Positions 40,049-48,510 are shown, numbered from the stretch's first letter. The stretch: 64,000 bases of DNA from Eggerthella timonensis (GCF_900184265.1 NZ_FXXA01000002.1:1696918-1760917); one strand, 5' to 3'. Notes: generated by a model not told the origin, from the sequence alone. Numbers and translations are program-made.

Positions 40049-40873
40049 TTACTCGCCTTCCCTTCCCTCGGTGCTGCCTGCTGCGTGCTTCTTGCCGCGG
40101 ACGTTGCCCGCCGCGAACCCGGCTCCGGCCGCCACGGCGGCTACCGCCACCGCGCCGACTCCGATCACCGCGGCGTTCGGGCCTTGGAACTCGCCCTGGG
40201 GACCGGCTGGATCCGCCTCGCTCGCTACGATGCTGGGCACGTTCGAGATGTTCGTCATGAGCGTCTCGCGCAGGCTGAAATCGCGGTCGCCCTTTACATA
40301 ATACAGCGACGTGCCGCGCAGGTTCTCGGCGTTGCTCTCTTTGATGTACGTGCTGATCTCGCTCGAGGGGTCGTCCACGTCGCCGAAGATGCGAGCGGCC
40401 ATCGGGCAGGCTTCCACGCAGTGGGGCAGCCCGCCCTCGTCGACGCGTCCGGCGCAGAAGATGCACTTCTCGGCCACGTCCGCGTGCGGGGTGCCGTAGC
40501 TCTCGTAGGGCGCGGCTTCGGCGGATCCGAAGTACCACTCGTCCTTGAAGCTGATGGTGCGCGCCTCGTAGGGGCACACCATCACGCAGGCCCCGCAGGC
40601 AAGGCACGCGTCGTAGTTGACCGTGACGATGCCGTCGGCGCGCTGCGAGCTGGCGGCGGTGGGGCAGGCGTGCACGCACGGGGCGTCGTCGCAGTGCATG
40701 CAGGCGTGGGGCAGGGCGAAGCGGTCGCCGTCGGGCCATTCCCCCTGCTCGATCGTGTCGACCGTGCTCCAATGCACGCCCGGCCTCTGGTTGTTGTTCA
40801 TCTGGCACGTCACCACGCAGGTCTGGCATCCCGTGCACCGTGTCAAATCGATCACCATGCCGTACTTCGTCAT
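40049..40873 (-). CDS. four-cluster ferredoxin subunit with C-terminal membrane tail (first copy)
   Basis: 274 residues, first gene of the operon, stop 1 nt before the molybdoenzyme start. Cysteine motifs: CTGCQTCVVTCQ, CMHCDDAPCVHACPTAA, CLACGACVMVCPYEA and CIFCAGRVDEGGLPHCVEACP. A linker (SLRETLMTNISNVPSIVASE) and a hydrophobic helix (AVIGVGAVAVAAVAAGAGFA) end in a basic tail. Its paralogue at 36096 has the same layout, so the complex seems to use two anchored electron-transfer subunits. ATG 40873 has AAAGGGGGAC upstream. Confidence 0.92.
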   Translation of the reverse strand: MTKYGMVIDLTRCTGCQTCVVTCQMNNNQRPGVHWSTVDTIEQGEWPDGDRFALPHACMHCDDAPCVHACPTAASSQRADGIVTVNYDACLACGACVMVCPYEARTISFKDEWYFGSAEAAPYESYGTPHADVAEKCIFCAGRVDEGGLPHCVEACPMAARIFGDVDDPSSEISTYIKESNAENLRGTSLYYVKGDRDFSLRETLMTNISNVPSIVASEADPAGPQGEFQGPNAAVIGVGAVAVAAVAAGAGFAAGNVRGKKHAAGSTEGREGE

Positions 40874-41027
40874 GGCGTCCCCCTTTCTCGTTGAACCTTG
40901 CTCTCGTCCGTAGCTGGCGGCATCCGGCAACCCGGACGACCGCATCGGCGCCCTCGTCGGCACCGTGGAACCCCGATCCTCCCTTCGCGCTCCCCTGCCG
41001 TCTCGGCGGCCCCTTTGTTCTATCGTT

Positions 41028-41056
41028 ATATTATTCTATAATACTAGAATAATCAA
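41028..41056 (-). promoter_or_regulatory. promoter of the molybdoenzyme operon overlapped by a palindrome
   Basis: Minus-strand TTGATT (41056-41051), 17 nt, TAATAT (41033-41028). The palindrome ATTATTCTA-TAATAC-TAGAATAAT (41030-41053) covers the spacer and parts of both boxes, so a protein bound there would compete with RNA polymerase. It is a local AT island in GC-rich DNA. The regulator is not known. Confidence 0.75.
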
Positions 41057-41329
41057 GTGGGTAAGTAGAACAACGGGAGGGTGGGACGCAAGAGCATGCG
41101 GAGGGCTCCGGTGGCGCATGCGTTCGCGAGCGACCTTGCTCTTGGAAGCTCGCATGTTCGGGTCCCGTCTTGGGCGCGGGGCGTCGTCGGGGAGCGATAC
41201 GTCCCGCGTCGCGCCGACTGCATGCCGCGCGCATCGCGAGCCGGCACGGAACGCGCCCCTTCGCCCGCAAGCGCGATCCGCGCGGAGGGAAGGGGCCGCA
41301 CGCCGGCGCGAAGTCGCAGCACGTACAAA

Positions 41330-41345
41330 TGTTTCACGTGAAACA
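41330..41345. promoter_or_regulatory. parS chromosome partition site 1
   Basis: TGTTTCACGTGAAACA, a perfect palindrome identical to the consensus bound by ParB/Spo0J in bacteria. Flanking A and T extend it to 18 bp. It lies in a 780-nt gap (41057-41838) without genes, which also holds E5 and a poorer parS-like site. Confidence 0.93.
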
Positions 41346-41418
41346 TCCGCCCGCACTCCACGCTCGGCGCGTAATCGAACGAGCTACGGCATCCCGCGCG
41401 CGTCTCCGATGCGCGGTT

Positions 41419-41552
41419 TTCACCCACATGTTGCGAATCCGGGCTCCCCGCGGCCCCGTGTCTTTCCGATCGGGAGCGTTTTCCCAGGTCGCCCTTCGCC
41501 GCGTCGCCTCGTGCCGCTCCCGGTGCCGCAAATACCGCAACATGTGGGTGAA
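41419..41552. repeat. inverted-repeat element E5
   Basis: Arms TTCACCCACATGTTGCG (41419-41435) and its perfect complement (41536-41552), 100-nt spacer, with CCAGGTCGC at the very centre (41484-41492) next to GTTTTCC. The arm continues imperfectly (AATCCGGG against TATTTGCGG). It starts 74 bp after parS site 1. Confidence 0.8.
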
Positions 41553-41624
41553 TACTGCACGAAAGCGGAGCGGGCGGGCAGGCTCGACAGAGGGTTATGC
41601 GCCGAACAGGGGAGTCAGGACGAA

Positions 41625-41640
41625 TGTTTTACGTGGAGCA
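41625..41640. promoter_or_regulatory. degenerate parS-like site
   Basis: TGTTTTACGTGGAGCA differs from the parS consensus at three positions. It keeps the ACGTG core, so weak ParB binding or a decayed site is possible. Confidence 0.35.
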
Positions 41641-41838
41641 TCGCAGCCCCTAATTCGTCGTCTTTGGGCGCAGGACGCCGTCGGAAGCCGGGACGCTTCG
41701 CGCCTGCTCCCGCTTTGCCGCCTGCCCGTTGAGCATGCCCCTCATCATCTCGTTACGTGCGCGACATGCAATCGCCACGCGTGCCGCGCGGGCGCACGCT
41801 ATGATCGCTTCAACGACAACTAGAAGGAGCGATTCGCC

Positions 41839-42546
41839 ATGATCAAGGTCATCAAGCACGAGAACATGGGCCGCAGCGACCGCGGTTGGCTGCACAGCCT
41901 GTTTCATTTCTCGTTCGCCGAGTACTACAATCCCGACAACATCAAGTTCGGAGCGCTGCGCGTGGTCAACGACGACCGGTTCGATCCGCACGGCGGATTC
42001 GACACGCATCCGCACGACAACATGGAGATCATCAGCTACGTCGTGGACGGCCAGCTCACCCATCGCGACAGCCTGGGCAACGGCAGCAGGCTCGAACGCG
42101 GCGACGTGCAGTACATGAGCGCCGGAAGCGGCATCATGCACAGCGAGTTCAACGACACGAGCGAGCCGCTGCGCTTTCTGCAGATATGGATCCTGCCCGA
42201 CGAGAAGAACGTGGAGCCGAACTACGGCGACCACCGCTTCGACTGGGAGGATCGCGTGGGGAAGTGGATGCCCATCGCCTCGGGCGAGGAGGGCTTCGCA
42301 CCCATCCGCATCCATCAGGACATGAGGGTGCTCGTCAGCGCCATCGGCGCGGACGAGATGCTGTACTACGACCTCGATCCGGCGCGCCAGGCCTACCTCA
42401 TCCAGATCGAAGGCGAAGGCATGGTGAACGGCAACGAGCTGGCCGAGGGCGACGCGGCCGAGATCACCGCCACGCGCGAGATCACGGTCCGCGCGAAGAC
42501 GCCGTCGCACTATATCTTGTTCGACATGGCCGCCGACGAGGCGTGA
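41839..42546 (+). CDS. pirin-family protein (YhhW-like)
   Basis: 235 residues, two cupin halves. The metal ligands of pirin are all present: His57 and His59 in DTHPHDNMEIISY, and His101 and Glu103 in AGSGIMHSEFND. RGWLHSLFHFSFAEYYNP near the start is the family signature. Bacterial YhhW shows quercetin 2,3-dioxygenase activity; the natural role is unknown. GAAGGAG lies 8 nt before the ATG. It is flanked by the parS-containing gap and a bidirectional terminator. Confidence 0.95.
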   Translation: MIKVIKHENMGRSDRGWLHSLFHFSFAEYYNPDNIKFGALRVVNDDRFDPHGGFDTHPHDNMEIISYVVDGQLTHRDSLGNGSRLERGDVQYMSAGSGIMHSEFNDTSEPLRFLQIWILPDEKNVEPNYGDHRFDWEDRVGKWMPIASGEEGFAPIRIHQDMRVLVSAIGADEMLYYDLDPARQAYLIQIEGEGMVNGNELAEGDAAEITATREITVRAKTPSHYILFDMAADEA

Positions 42547-42560
42547 TCGCCCCCATGCGG

Positions 42561-42588
42561 AAGGCCCGCAGCGGATGCTGCGGGCCTT
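42561..42588. terminator. terminator between pirin and the DUF4097 gene
   Basis: Perfect 11-bp stem AAGGCCCGCAG / CTGCGGGCCTT, CGGATG loop, between convergent genes. Confidence 0.85.
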
Positions 42589-42619
42589 CATCGCGCTTTC
42601 GCGCAGGGAGGGAGGGCGC

Positions 42620-43675
42620 TTAGAGGGTCGGAGCTGCGGGAGCTTCGGGCGCCGTGGGGGCATCGGGGGCCTCCGGAGCTTCCGGGACGGACGACGAGTT
42701 CGGCGTGCCGTCGCCGCCGCTGTTGACGCTCGCGCCGCCGCCGGAGAACGTGAGCGTCACGTTGCCGCTCATCGTATGGGCGCTCACGTGGCGCGACGCC
42801 GTGGAGCTGCCGGCCGGGGAGTGCACGTCGCCGCTCACCGACGAGGCCTCGATGGCGTACTCGCTGTCCGATCCGGCGAACGAGACGCTCACGTTGCCGC
42901 TTACGGCGTCGAACTTCGCGTCGGTGGCGGACACCTCCGTCGCCAGAACGTCGCCGCTGCCCATGTGCGCATCGAGGGCGAGGGTGCTCACGCCCCGCAA
43001 CAGCTGGCCGCCGCTCGCGGTGTCGAGCTTCACGATCTCGGACGCTTCGATGTCGGAGAGTTGCACGTTGCCGCTCATCGTGGTGGCGCTCAGGTACGAG
43101 CACCGAACGTCCGTCGCCTGCACGTTGCCGCTGGCCGCGCTCGTCACGACGTCATTCGCGACGAGGCGGGCGAGCCCGATGTCGCCGCTCGCGGTCTTCG
43201 CCGTGACGGAGCTCAGGTCCTCCAGGCCGGCGATATCCACGTTGCCTCCCATGAGGTCGATGTCGAGCGTGCCGGTGTAGCTGCGCGGCACCTTCACGAC
43301 GGTGGTGTGATCCTCGAACGATCCTATCATCATGATGCCGATGTACGATTCGCGCGAGCCCTCGATGGCGATGGTGCCGCCGCTGTCCGCCACGTCGAAG
43401 CGCTTCCGTTCGTTCGTCCAGTACGTCACCTCGATGGCGTCGCCGTCGGTCGCCTCGAAGCGCACGTTCTCGCCCGCGTCGCGCAAGACGATGGCGGTGT
43501 GGGGGCTTTCCGCCTCGGGATCGAACGTCTTCGTGGTGGACGTCCAGTTGCGGGCTTCGGTCGACAGGTTCTCAGGGTTGAACCCGGCTGCCGCGAACGC
43601 GCCGAAGGAGATGGCGCAGCCTCCGACGACGAGGGCCGTTGCGACGATGAGCAATGTCTTCTTACCTTTAGACAT
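42620..43675 (-). CDS. DUF4097 beta-helix protein
   Basis: 351 residues. A signal or anchor helix (LLIVATALVVGGCAISFGAF) is followed by a long repeat region where S-G-N-V / S-G-D-I recurs about every 20 residues (TASGDIGLARL, AASGNVQATDV, TMSGNVQLSDI, AVSGNVSVSF), the right-handed beta-helix pattern of DUF4097 putative adhesins. The end is Pro/Ala-rich (PEAPEAPDAPTAPEAPAAPT). Third gene of a PadR/DUF1700/DUF4097 operon, a common trio in Gram-positive bacteria, thought to act at the envelope. Start overlaps the previous stop by 8 bp. Confidence 0.88.
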   Translation of the reverse strand: MSKGKKTLLIVATALVVGGCAISFGAFAAAGFNPENLSTEARNWTSTTKTFDPEAESPHTAIVLRDAGENVRFEATDGDAIEVTYWTNERKRFDVADSGGTIAIEGSRESYIGIMMIGSFEDHTTVVKVPRSYTGTLDIDLMGGNVDIAGLEDLSSVTAKTASGDIGLARLVANDVVTSAASGNVQATDVRCSYLSATTMSGNVQLSDIEASEIVKLDTASGGQLLRGVSTLALDAHMGSGDVLATEVSATDAKFDAVSGNVSVSFAGSDSEYAIEASSVSGDVHSPAGSSTASRHVSAHTMSGNVTLTFSGGGASVNSGGDGTPNSSSVPEAPEAPDAPTAPEAPAAPTL

Positions 43676-44300
43676 GGGCTGCTCCTTCCGGTGCGATCGG
43701 GCTGGCGTCGTTGCGCTGCAGCTTGATGAACAGCCCCTTCACCCAGCGGGCGAACGAGTGCGTGAGGTTGATGAGGCCCTTGCTTGCGGCGAGGACGCCG
43801 AACCAGGAGAACAGCCCCATGCCCGCGCAGGCCAAGCCGCAGCCGAAGATCCAGATGCCCGAGAGGGGGAATCCGATGGCCGCGCACCAGGCGAGGCCGA
43901 ACACGCCGACGGGCGCGCACACCAGCAGCGCGACCACCACGGCCCACAGCGCTACGACGACGGCCCAAATGGCCATATAGATGGAGAACACCGCGACGAC
44001 GAACGCCAGCGCCAGCGTCACCCAGATGGGGGAGAGGATTGCCAGCAGCACGATGTTGAGCGTGCGGCTGCCGGTGTTCGCCTTCGCGATGGCCTTCGGG
44101 ATGGCCGGCGTTTCGGCGATGATCTGCGCCGCGATGGCGTCCACTGGGCCGAGCGCTGCCACGGCCTCCTGCTCGCCCATGCCGTCCTCCACGCGATCGT
44201 CGATCATCTCGGCGTAGAACGCGATCGATTGCTCCACCTCGTACGACGGCAGCTTGCCGAGCGCGCGCCGCAGCGCATCCAAGAACTCGGTCTTGTTCAT
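43668..44300 (-). CDS. DUF1700 membrane protein
   Basis: 210 residues. MNKTEFLDALRRALGKLPSYEVEQSIAFYAEMIDDRVEDGMGEQEAVAALG is the typical DUF1700 N-terminal helical domain (F-L-x-x-L-x-x-L...Y-x-E-x-I-x-D-x-x-x-x-G). Four membrane helices follow (about 85-190). Start 44300 overlaps the PadR stop (44297). It probably works with the DUF4097 protein at the membrane; the mechanism is unknown. Confidence 0.9.
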   Translation of the reverse strand: MNKTEFLDALRRALGKLPSYEVEQSIAFYAEMIDDRVEDGMGEQEAVAALGPVDAIAAQIIAETPAIPKAIAKANTGSRTLNIVLLAILSPIWVTLALAFVVAVFSIYMAIWAVVVALWAVVVALLVCAPVGVFGLAWCAAIGFPLSGIWIFGCGLACAGMGLFSWFGVLAASKGLINLTHSFARWVKGLFIKLQRNDASPIAPEGAAHV

Positions 44301-44611
44301 CGGTTGGCACCTCGTTTCACATACTCGTAGACGTCCAAAACGTCGTCCCATTCCTTCAAAAACTCGTCGAGGTAGGTGACCCCGGCGGGCGTGATGCGAT
44401 AGTACTTGCGCAGACGTCCGTTGTGCTCAACGGCGTACACCGTCAGCAATCCTGCTGTTTCCAATCGTTTGAGCAGGGGATACAACGTCGATTCCGTAAG
44501 ATGCAGGCTCGACGGCACGTCTTTGACGATCTGGTATCCGTACGAGTCTTGGCGGTTGATCGATGCGAGCACGCAGACATCGAGAAACCCTCGCTTCAAT
44601 TGTGCATCCAT
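44297..44611 (-). CDS. PadR-family regulator
   Basis: 104 residues, the whole PadR winged helix: KRGFLDVCVLASINRQDSYGYQIVKDV, LTESTLYPLLKRLETAGLLTVY and GRLRKYYRITPAGVTYLDEF. GGAGGTATGCG lies just upstream of the ATG. PadR proteins repress operons they head. A 33-bp palindrome sits directly before this gene. First gene of the trio with DUF1700 and DUF4097 proteins. Confidence 0.95.
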   Translation of the reverse strand: MDAQLKRGFLDVCVLASINRQDSYGYQIVKDVPSSLHLTESTLYPLLKRLETAGLLTVYAVEHNGRLRKYYRITPAGVTYLDEFLKEWDDVLDVYEYVKRGANR

Positions 44612-44625
44612 CGCATACCTCCTTT

Positions 44626-44658
44626 CGCCTTATACTATATGACACATAGTATAAGGCG
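44626..44658 (-). promoter_or_regulatory. PadR operator palindrome
   Basis: Perfect 13-bp half-sites CGCCTTATACTAT / ATAGTATAAGGCG with a 7-bp centre, 15 bp before padR. It includes TATACT/TATAGT sequences that can serve as the -10 box, so bound PadR would block initiation. Confidence 0.8.
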
Positions 44659-44877
44659 TCAACGGGTATTTGGAGAATTATCGGGAGAGGCGGGCGGGGG
44701 AGGGGCTGCCGATCCGCGCAGAGCGCCGTAGGGTGCAGAGGGCTGTGCGTCGGGTGCAGGAGCGCGACATCCTTCGGCTCGCTTCGCACGTTCGGGAGAC
44801 GGCGGGCGTGTGCTCGCCCAGGATGGCGTCTCGGCTGCGCGTCTGCGCCCAAGAGGGGGTCGACCCTCGACGTTTTG

Positions 44878-45028
44878 GGCGCAAATCGGCAGTCATGACA
44901 AAAACAAGGGTTCCGGAACCCCTGTTGCAACGGCGATGCGAAACGCCACCTGGCCTTTTCTTGTCTCAAACGGGTTTTTCGGAGAGGAATCCGCCCCCGA
45001 GATTGTCACAGCTTTCGATTCGCGCCCA
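44878..45028. repeat. inverted-repeat element E6
   Basis: Arms 44878-44902 and 45004-45028 match at 19 of 25 positions (both start GGGCGC and end TGACAA). Spacer 101 nt, containing the palindrome GGGTTCCGGAACCC (44909-44922), and at its centre AAAAGGCCAGGTGGCG (44945-44960, minus strand). The most diverged of the six. It lies in the gap 44612-45227 with the PadR operator and parS site 2; no gene is seen there. Confidence 0.65.
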
Positions 45029-45140
45029 GCTTCCGCCGCGCGCCCCTACGCCGCCGCGTGCCGCCGCCGCGTCGCGCGGCGGCACTCCCTGGCGGGATGT
45101 CTTGTCCGCAGGCTGCGCGTCGAACCGGGAAGGGCCAGGA

Positions 45141-45156
45141 TGTTTCACGTGAAACA
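45141..45156. promoter_or_regulatory. parS chromosome partition site 2
   Basis: TGTTTCACGTGAAACA, identical to site 1 and 3811 bp from it, just past the 3' end of the luxR-type gene. Confidence 0.93.
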
Positions 45157-45227
45157 TCCGTTCGAGCACCGTGCTCCGCCCGGCTGCGCTCCGGCGCGGG
45201 GGCGCAGCCTTCCGCGGGCGGCGACGG

Positions 45228-46775
45228 CTAGTCGAGGGGCTGCTCGTCGATGCGGTCGAGGAGCTCCTGCTTGGTGTGGACGTCGAGCTTCGCGTACACG
45301 TTCTTGACGTAGGTCTTCACCGTGTTCTCGGACAGGAACAGCTTCTCGCCGATGGCGGTCTTGCTGCGCCCGCGCGCGAGCAGGGCCACCACCTCGTGCT
45401 CGCGCTCCGTGAGGAAGTAGCGCCGCTTCAGCTGCTCGAGCTGGCGCGTCAGCGTGTCGCCGGCGGCGTCGGTGTCCGCAGCCGCGCCGCCGCCGGCAAG
45501 CGCCGCCTGCGCATGGGCGGCTATGCTGCTCGCGATGCCCCCTCCGCGCGTGCGGAAATCGGCGAACAGGGGGCGCGTGCGCGGGATGGAGTCGCCCAAA
45601 AGCAGCGCCATGCTCACCGCCAGCAGAAGGACGATGACGGTGGTGATGCCGACGGCTGCCGCCGAGTGGGGCTCGACGACCCAGATGAGCGCGCGTCCCA
45701 GCTCGCGCGGCAGGATGTGCGCGACCCATCCCAGCCCGAGGATGGCGTACGGCGCCCAGCTGCTGTGGCGCGCGATGTCGTAGCAGCTGTACCACAAAAG
45801 CCCGAGCGAGAACGTGTTCGCCGCCGCGATGAGCATGGCGCCGAAGGGCGCCAGGGGCTCGCTCATGGAGGCGAGCGTCAGCACGCCGGCCACCACGAGC
45901 GTGACGGCGACGTTCCACAGTGATGAGAACTTGAGCGTGCGCCCCGCCACGAGCGCCCAGCCGATCACGCCGAGCGAGAGCGCGACCGCCCCGACTTGGT
46001 GGAGGGCCTGGAAGAGGAGGGGAAGCTCGATGGAGGCTCCCGAGGGGAAGCCGCGCGCGATGCCGAGGGCCAGGTTGAACAGCGCGACGCCGGCGAGCAG
46101 CCGCACGAAGGTGGAACGCGGTTCCCGATCGTACACCGGCTCGGGCGGGCGCGCGGCATCCTCGCGGACGCCCGGCGCCTCGCGGTCTGCGCGCGCGTCG
46201 AGCAGCGCCTGCGCGCGCTTGAACGCGATGCAGGACAACGTGGGCATGAGGATGGCTGCGAGGAGCGCCACGTTTTCGGGGACGATGCCGAGGAACAGCC
46301 CCAGAAACGAGCTGGCCGCAAGCGACAGGAACGCGTACAGCAGCGCCTCTGCGGGGCGCAGGCGAACGTAGAAGCACATCCACATGCCGCCGCCCCAGAT
46401 GATGCCGAACCCGGCCAGCGCGCACGCCGACGCGACGAGCGTCTGGCTGGGGTACACGCTCTCCAGCAGGAACAGCGCGCTCGCCGCCGTCATGGCGGCG
46501 GCCGAGACGAGGCTCAGGGCGTTCTGCGCCTTGGGCGAGAACCCGCGGCGCGCGATGATGGCGAGCATGACCAGGATGAGCACGGCGCGCAGCAGGTTGG
46601 CCGCGATGGTGATGATCCCCGAGTCGGTTGAGGTGTAGCGATCGTACAGGTCGGCTTGGATCCAGATGCGCACGGCCACGAGGCCCAGGAAGTTGATCGA
46701 GAAGAGCGGCAGGTGCCGCGCGAGGAACGCGGAGAACCCCCGTGCATCCGATCGTCCGTCAACCGCGTTTCCCAT
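45228..46775 (-). CDS. membrane-bound LuxR-family regulator
   Basis: 515 residues. About twelve membrane helices fill residues 20-405, then a cytoplasmic LuxR-type HTH: RYFLTEREHEVVALLARGRSKTAIGEKLFLSENTVKTYVKNVYAKL (about 450-500), ending HTKQELLDRI. This layout, a transporter-like sensor fused to an HTH, is greatly expanded in Eggerthellaceae, usually next to a reductase or transporter it is thought to control. Here the upstream gene is a flavin reductase. The sensed ligand is unknown. The start 46775 has GGGAGCGGG upstream. Confidence 0.93.
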   Translation of the reverse strand: MGNAVDGRSDARGFSAFLARHLPLFSINFLGLVAVRIWIQADLYDRYTSTDSGIITIAANLLRAVLILVMLAIIARRGFSPKAQNALSLVSAAAMTAASALFLLESVYPSQTLVASACALAGFGIIWGGGMWMCFYVRLRPAEALLYAFLSLAASSFLGLFLGIVPENVALLAAILMPTLSCIAFKRAQALLDARADREAPGVREDAARPPEPVYDREPRSTFVRLLAGVALFNLALGIARGFPSGASIELPLLFQALHQVGAVALSLGVIGWALVAGRTLKFSSLWNVAVTLVVAGVLTLASMSEPLAPFGAMLIAAANTFSLGLLWYSCYDIARHSSWAPYAILGLGWVAHILPRELGRALIWVVEPHSAAAVGITTVIVLLLAVSMALLLGDSIPRTRPLFADFRTRGGGIASSIAAHAQAALAGGGAAADTDAAGDTLTRQLEQLKRRYFLTEREHEVVALLARGRSKTAIGEKLFLSENTVKTYVKNVYAKLDVHTKQELLDRIDEQPLD

Positions 46776-46855
46776 GCAACCCGCTCCCTATCGTATCTCT
46801 GCTCCGACGGGTCACAGTATAGCGGAAGCGGGCGATGGAAGCGGGCGGCGGGATC

Positions 46856-46926
46856 GGGCTGCGCGGGCGCCGTCGCCTCGGGAACGGAAAACGCGGGCTG
46901 CGCGGGCGTCGTCGCCTCGGGGACGG
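46856..46926. repeat. 39-bp tandem repeat between reductase and luxR genes
   Basis: GGGCTGCGCGGGCG recurs at 46856 and 46895, with the following CGTCGCCTCGGG also repeated; spacing 39 bp with few changes. GC-only-rich, similar in style to the array before dnaE. Confidence 0.7.
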
Positions 46927-46944
46927 CTGCTCCTCGGAAAAACG

Positions 46945-46972
46945 GCGACGGCGGCCCGCTGGCCGCCGTCGC
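46945..46972 (-). terminator. terminator of the flavin reductase gene
   Basis: Perfect 12-bp stem GCGACGGCGGCC / GGCCGCCGTCGC with CGCT loop, 20 nt past the stop; on the minus strand it is followed by CGTTTTTCC. Confidence 0.88.
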
Positions 46973-46992
46973 TCGGGAGGGAGGGCTTGCTG

Positions 46993-48510
46993 TTAGCGGC
47001 CGAGGAACTCCAGCACGCTTTCCGCGGCGCGGTGGCCGAAGACGTTGATGTCGCAGATGGCGTTGCCGCCAAGGCGGTTGCCGCCGTGGATGCCGCCCGT
47101 CACCTCGCCGGCCGCGAACAGGCCGGGGATGGGGTCTCCGCTCGCGTCCAGCACGCGCGCCTCGGTGTCGATGCGCAGGCCGCCCATCGTGTGGTGGATG
47201 CCCGGCGCCACCTTGATGGCGTAGAACGGCGCCTCGTCGATGGGGTAGCGGCTCTTCCAACGGCCGAACGGGTCGTCGACGTCGTCGGCTATCGCGCCGT
47301 TGTACGCTTCCATCGTGGCCGCGAAGTTGGCCGCGTCGACGCCCATGAGCTCGCACAGGCCCTCGAGCGTGTCGGAGGAGAGGGCGAGGTCCTTCTCCTC
47401 GAACTTCTCCTTGATGCTCTTGTTCTCGTCGTAGACCTTGCGGTCGAACACGGCGAACGCCCAACCGCCGGGCTGCGCCCATTCGGCGGCCGACACCACG
47501 TCGCGCGTGAGCAGCTCGTCGGTGAAGCGGTTGCCGTCGGCGTTCACGAGGATGGCGCCGTCGCCGCGGATGCCCTCGCTCAAGAGGATCGACGTGCTCT
47601 GCTCGACGGTGGGGTGCACCTGGATCTGCTCGATGTCCACGATGTCGCCGCCTGCGGCCTGGCCGAGCAGGATGCCGTCGCCCTGCGCGCCGGGCTGGTT
47701 CGTGGTCACGGCCTCGCGCAGCTCGGGACGGTACTGCGCCAGCATCTCGTGGTTCGCGCCGAACCCGCCCGCGGCGATGACGATGGCGGGAGCGTGGTAG
47801 TCGACGAGGTGGCCGCTGCGGTCGTCGAGCGCCCGCACGCCGGCGATGTTCCCGTCGTCGCCGATGAGGATCTCCTGCACGCCCATGTGGGTGACGGCGT
47901 CGACGCCGCGCTGGGCGCACTGCTCGCACATATGCTTGACCAGGTACTTGCCCACGGCGCTTCCGTCTTCGGGGCGATGGATGCGCGGCACCGACGCGCC
48001 GCCGGACGTGGAGATCTTCGTGAGGTTCATGCCGCGCTCGGCGAGGCGCTCGATGGCGGCGTTGGAGTTCTCGCACATGTAGCGGATGAGATCCATGTTG
48101 CCCAGATCGTGGCCTCCCTTGAACGTGTCGGACGCGAACAGGTCCACGCTGTCCTCGATGCCCTCCTCCTTCTGCAGCTTGGTGCAGCAGGCGTTCATGC
48201 CGCCCTCGGCGAAGCAGGTGTTGCCGCCCGCCACGGCCATCTTCTCCAGAAGGATGACGCGCGCGCCGCCGTCGTGCGCGCTCATGGCAGCCGTCATGCC
48301 CGCGCCGCCGGCCCCGACGACGATCACGTCGTACGACCCGCCGTCGCGCGCCTCGCTCGCGCTCGCCTGGCTCGGCGCGCATCCGGAGAGCCCCGCCATC
48401 GACATGGCCGCGAGCACGCCCGAGCCGATCGCCCCGCGCAGGAAGTCTCGTCGTCCGATGGCCCTGCCGCCCATCGCGGTGGTCTGGATGTTCTGATCGC
48501 CCTTCGTCAT
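46993..48510 (-). CDS. Tat-exported FAD fumarate-reductase-like oxidoreductase
   Basis: 505 residues. IGRRDFLRGAIGSGVLAAMSMAG then LSGC gives a Tat signal with lipobox, so an extracytoplasmic lipoprotein. FAD binding: DVIVVGAGGAGMTAAMSA and the C-terminal GLFAAGEVTGGIHGGNRLGGNAI. The active-site region of fumarate reductases is seen in LLSEGIRGDGAILVNADGNRFTDE and APGIHHTMGGLRID. It lacks a haem domain, so electrons must come from another carrier. In Eggerthella such flavin reductases act on diverse enoates and drugs; the substrate is unknown. Probably controlled by the neighbouring LuxR regulator. Confidence 0.93.
   Translation of the reverse strand: MTKGDQNIQTTAMGGRAIGRRDFLRGAIGSGVLAAMSMAGLSGCAPSQASASEARDGGSYDVIVVGAGGAGMTAAMSAHDGGARVILLEKMAVAGGNTCFAEGGMNACCTKLQKEEGIEDSVDLFASDTFKGGHDLGNMDLIRYMCENSNAAIERLAERGMNLTKISTSGGASVPRIHRPEDGSAVGKYLVKHMCEQCAQRGVDAVTHMGVQEILIGDDGNIAGVRALDDRSGHLVDYHAPAIVIAAGGFGANHEMLAQYRPELREAVTTNQPGAQGDGILLGQAAGGDIVDIEQIQVHPTVEQSTSILLSEGIRGDGAILVNADGNRFTDELLTRDVVSAAEWAQPGGWAFAVFDRKVYDENKSIKEKFEEKDLALSSDTLEGLCELMGVDAANFAATMEAYNGAIADDVDDPFGRWKSRYPIDEAPFYAIKVAPGIHHTMGGLRIDTEARVLDASGDPIPGLFAAGEVTGGIHGGNRLGGNAICDINVFGHRAAESVLEFLGR

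Noticed and set aside
37732-40260. An 842-codon open frame on the plus strand antisense to the molybdoenzyme gene
   Set aside because: Same kind of GC-driven shadow; the minus-strand gene has a Tat signal and full domain structure.
40965-41732. A 255-codon open frame through the parS/E5 region
   Set aside because: The frame is Arg/Ser/Pro-rich without domains and runs through a parS site (giving NVSRETS) and an inverted-repeat element, so it is noncoding.
41057-41838. Replication origin
   Set aside because: parS sites made this worth checking, but there is no dnaA, dnaN or gidB and I see no cluster of DnaA boxes with an AT-rich unwinding region.
46856-46972. GC-rich repeat and palindrome considered as a structured RNA gene
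   Set aside because: The palindrome is a normal terminator of the flavin reductase gene and the tandem repeat has no conserved fold.
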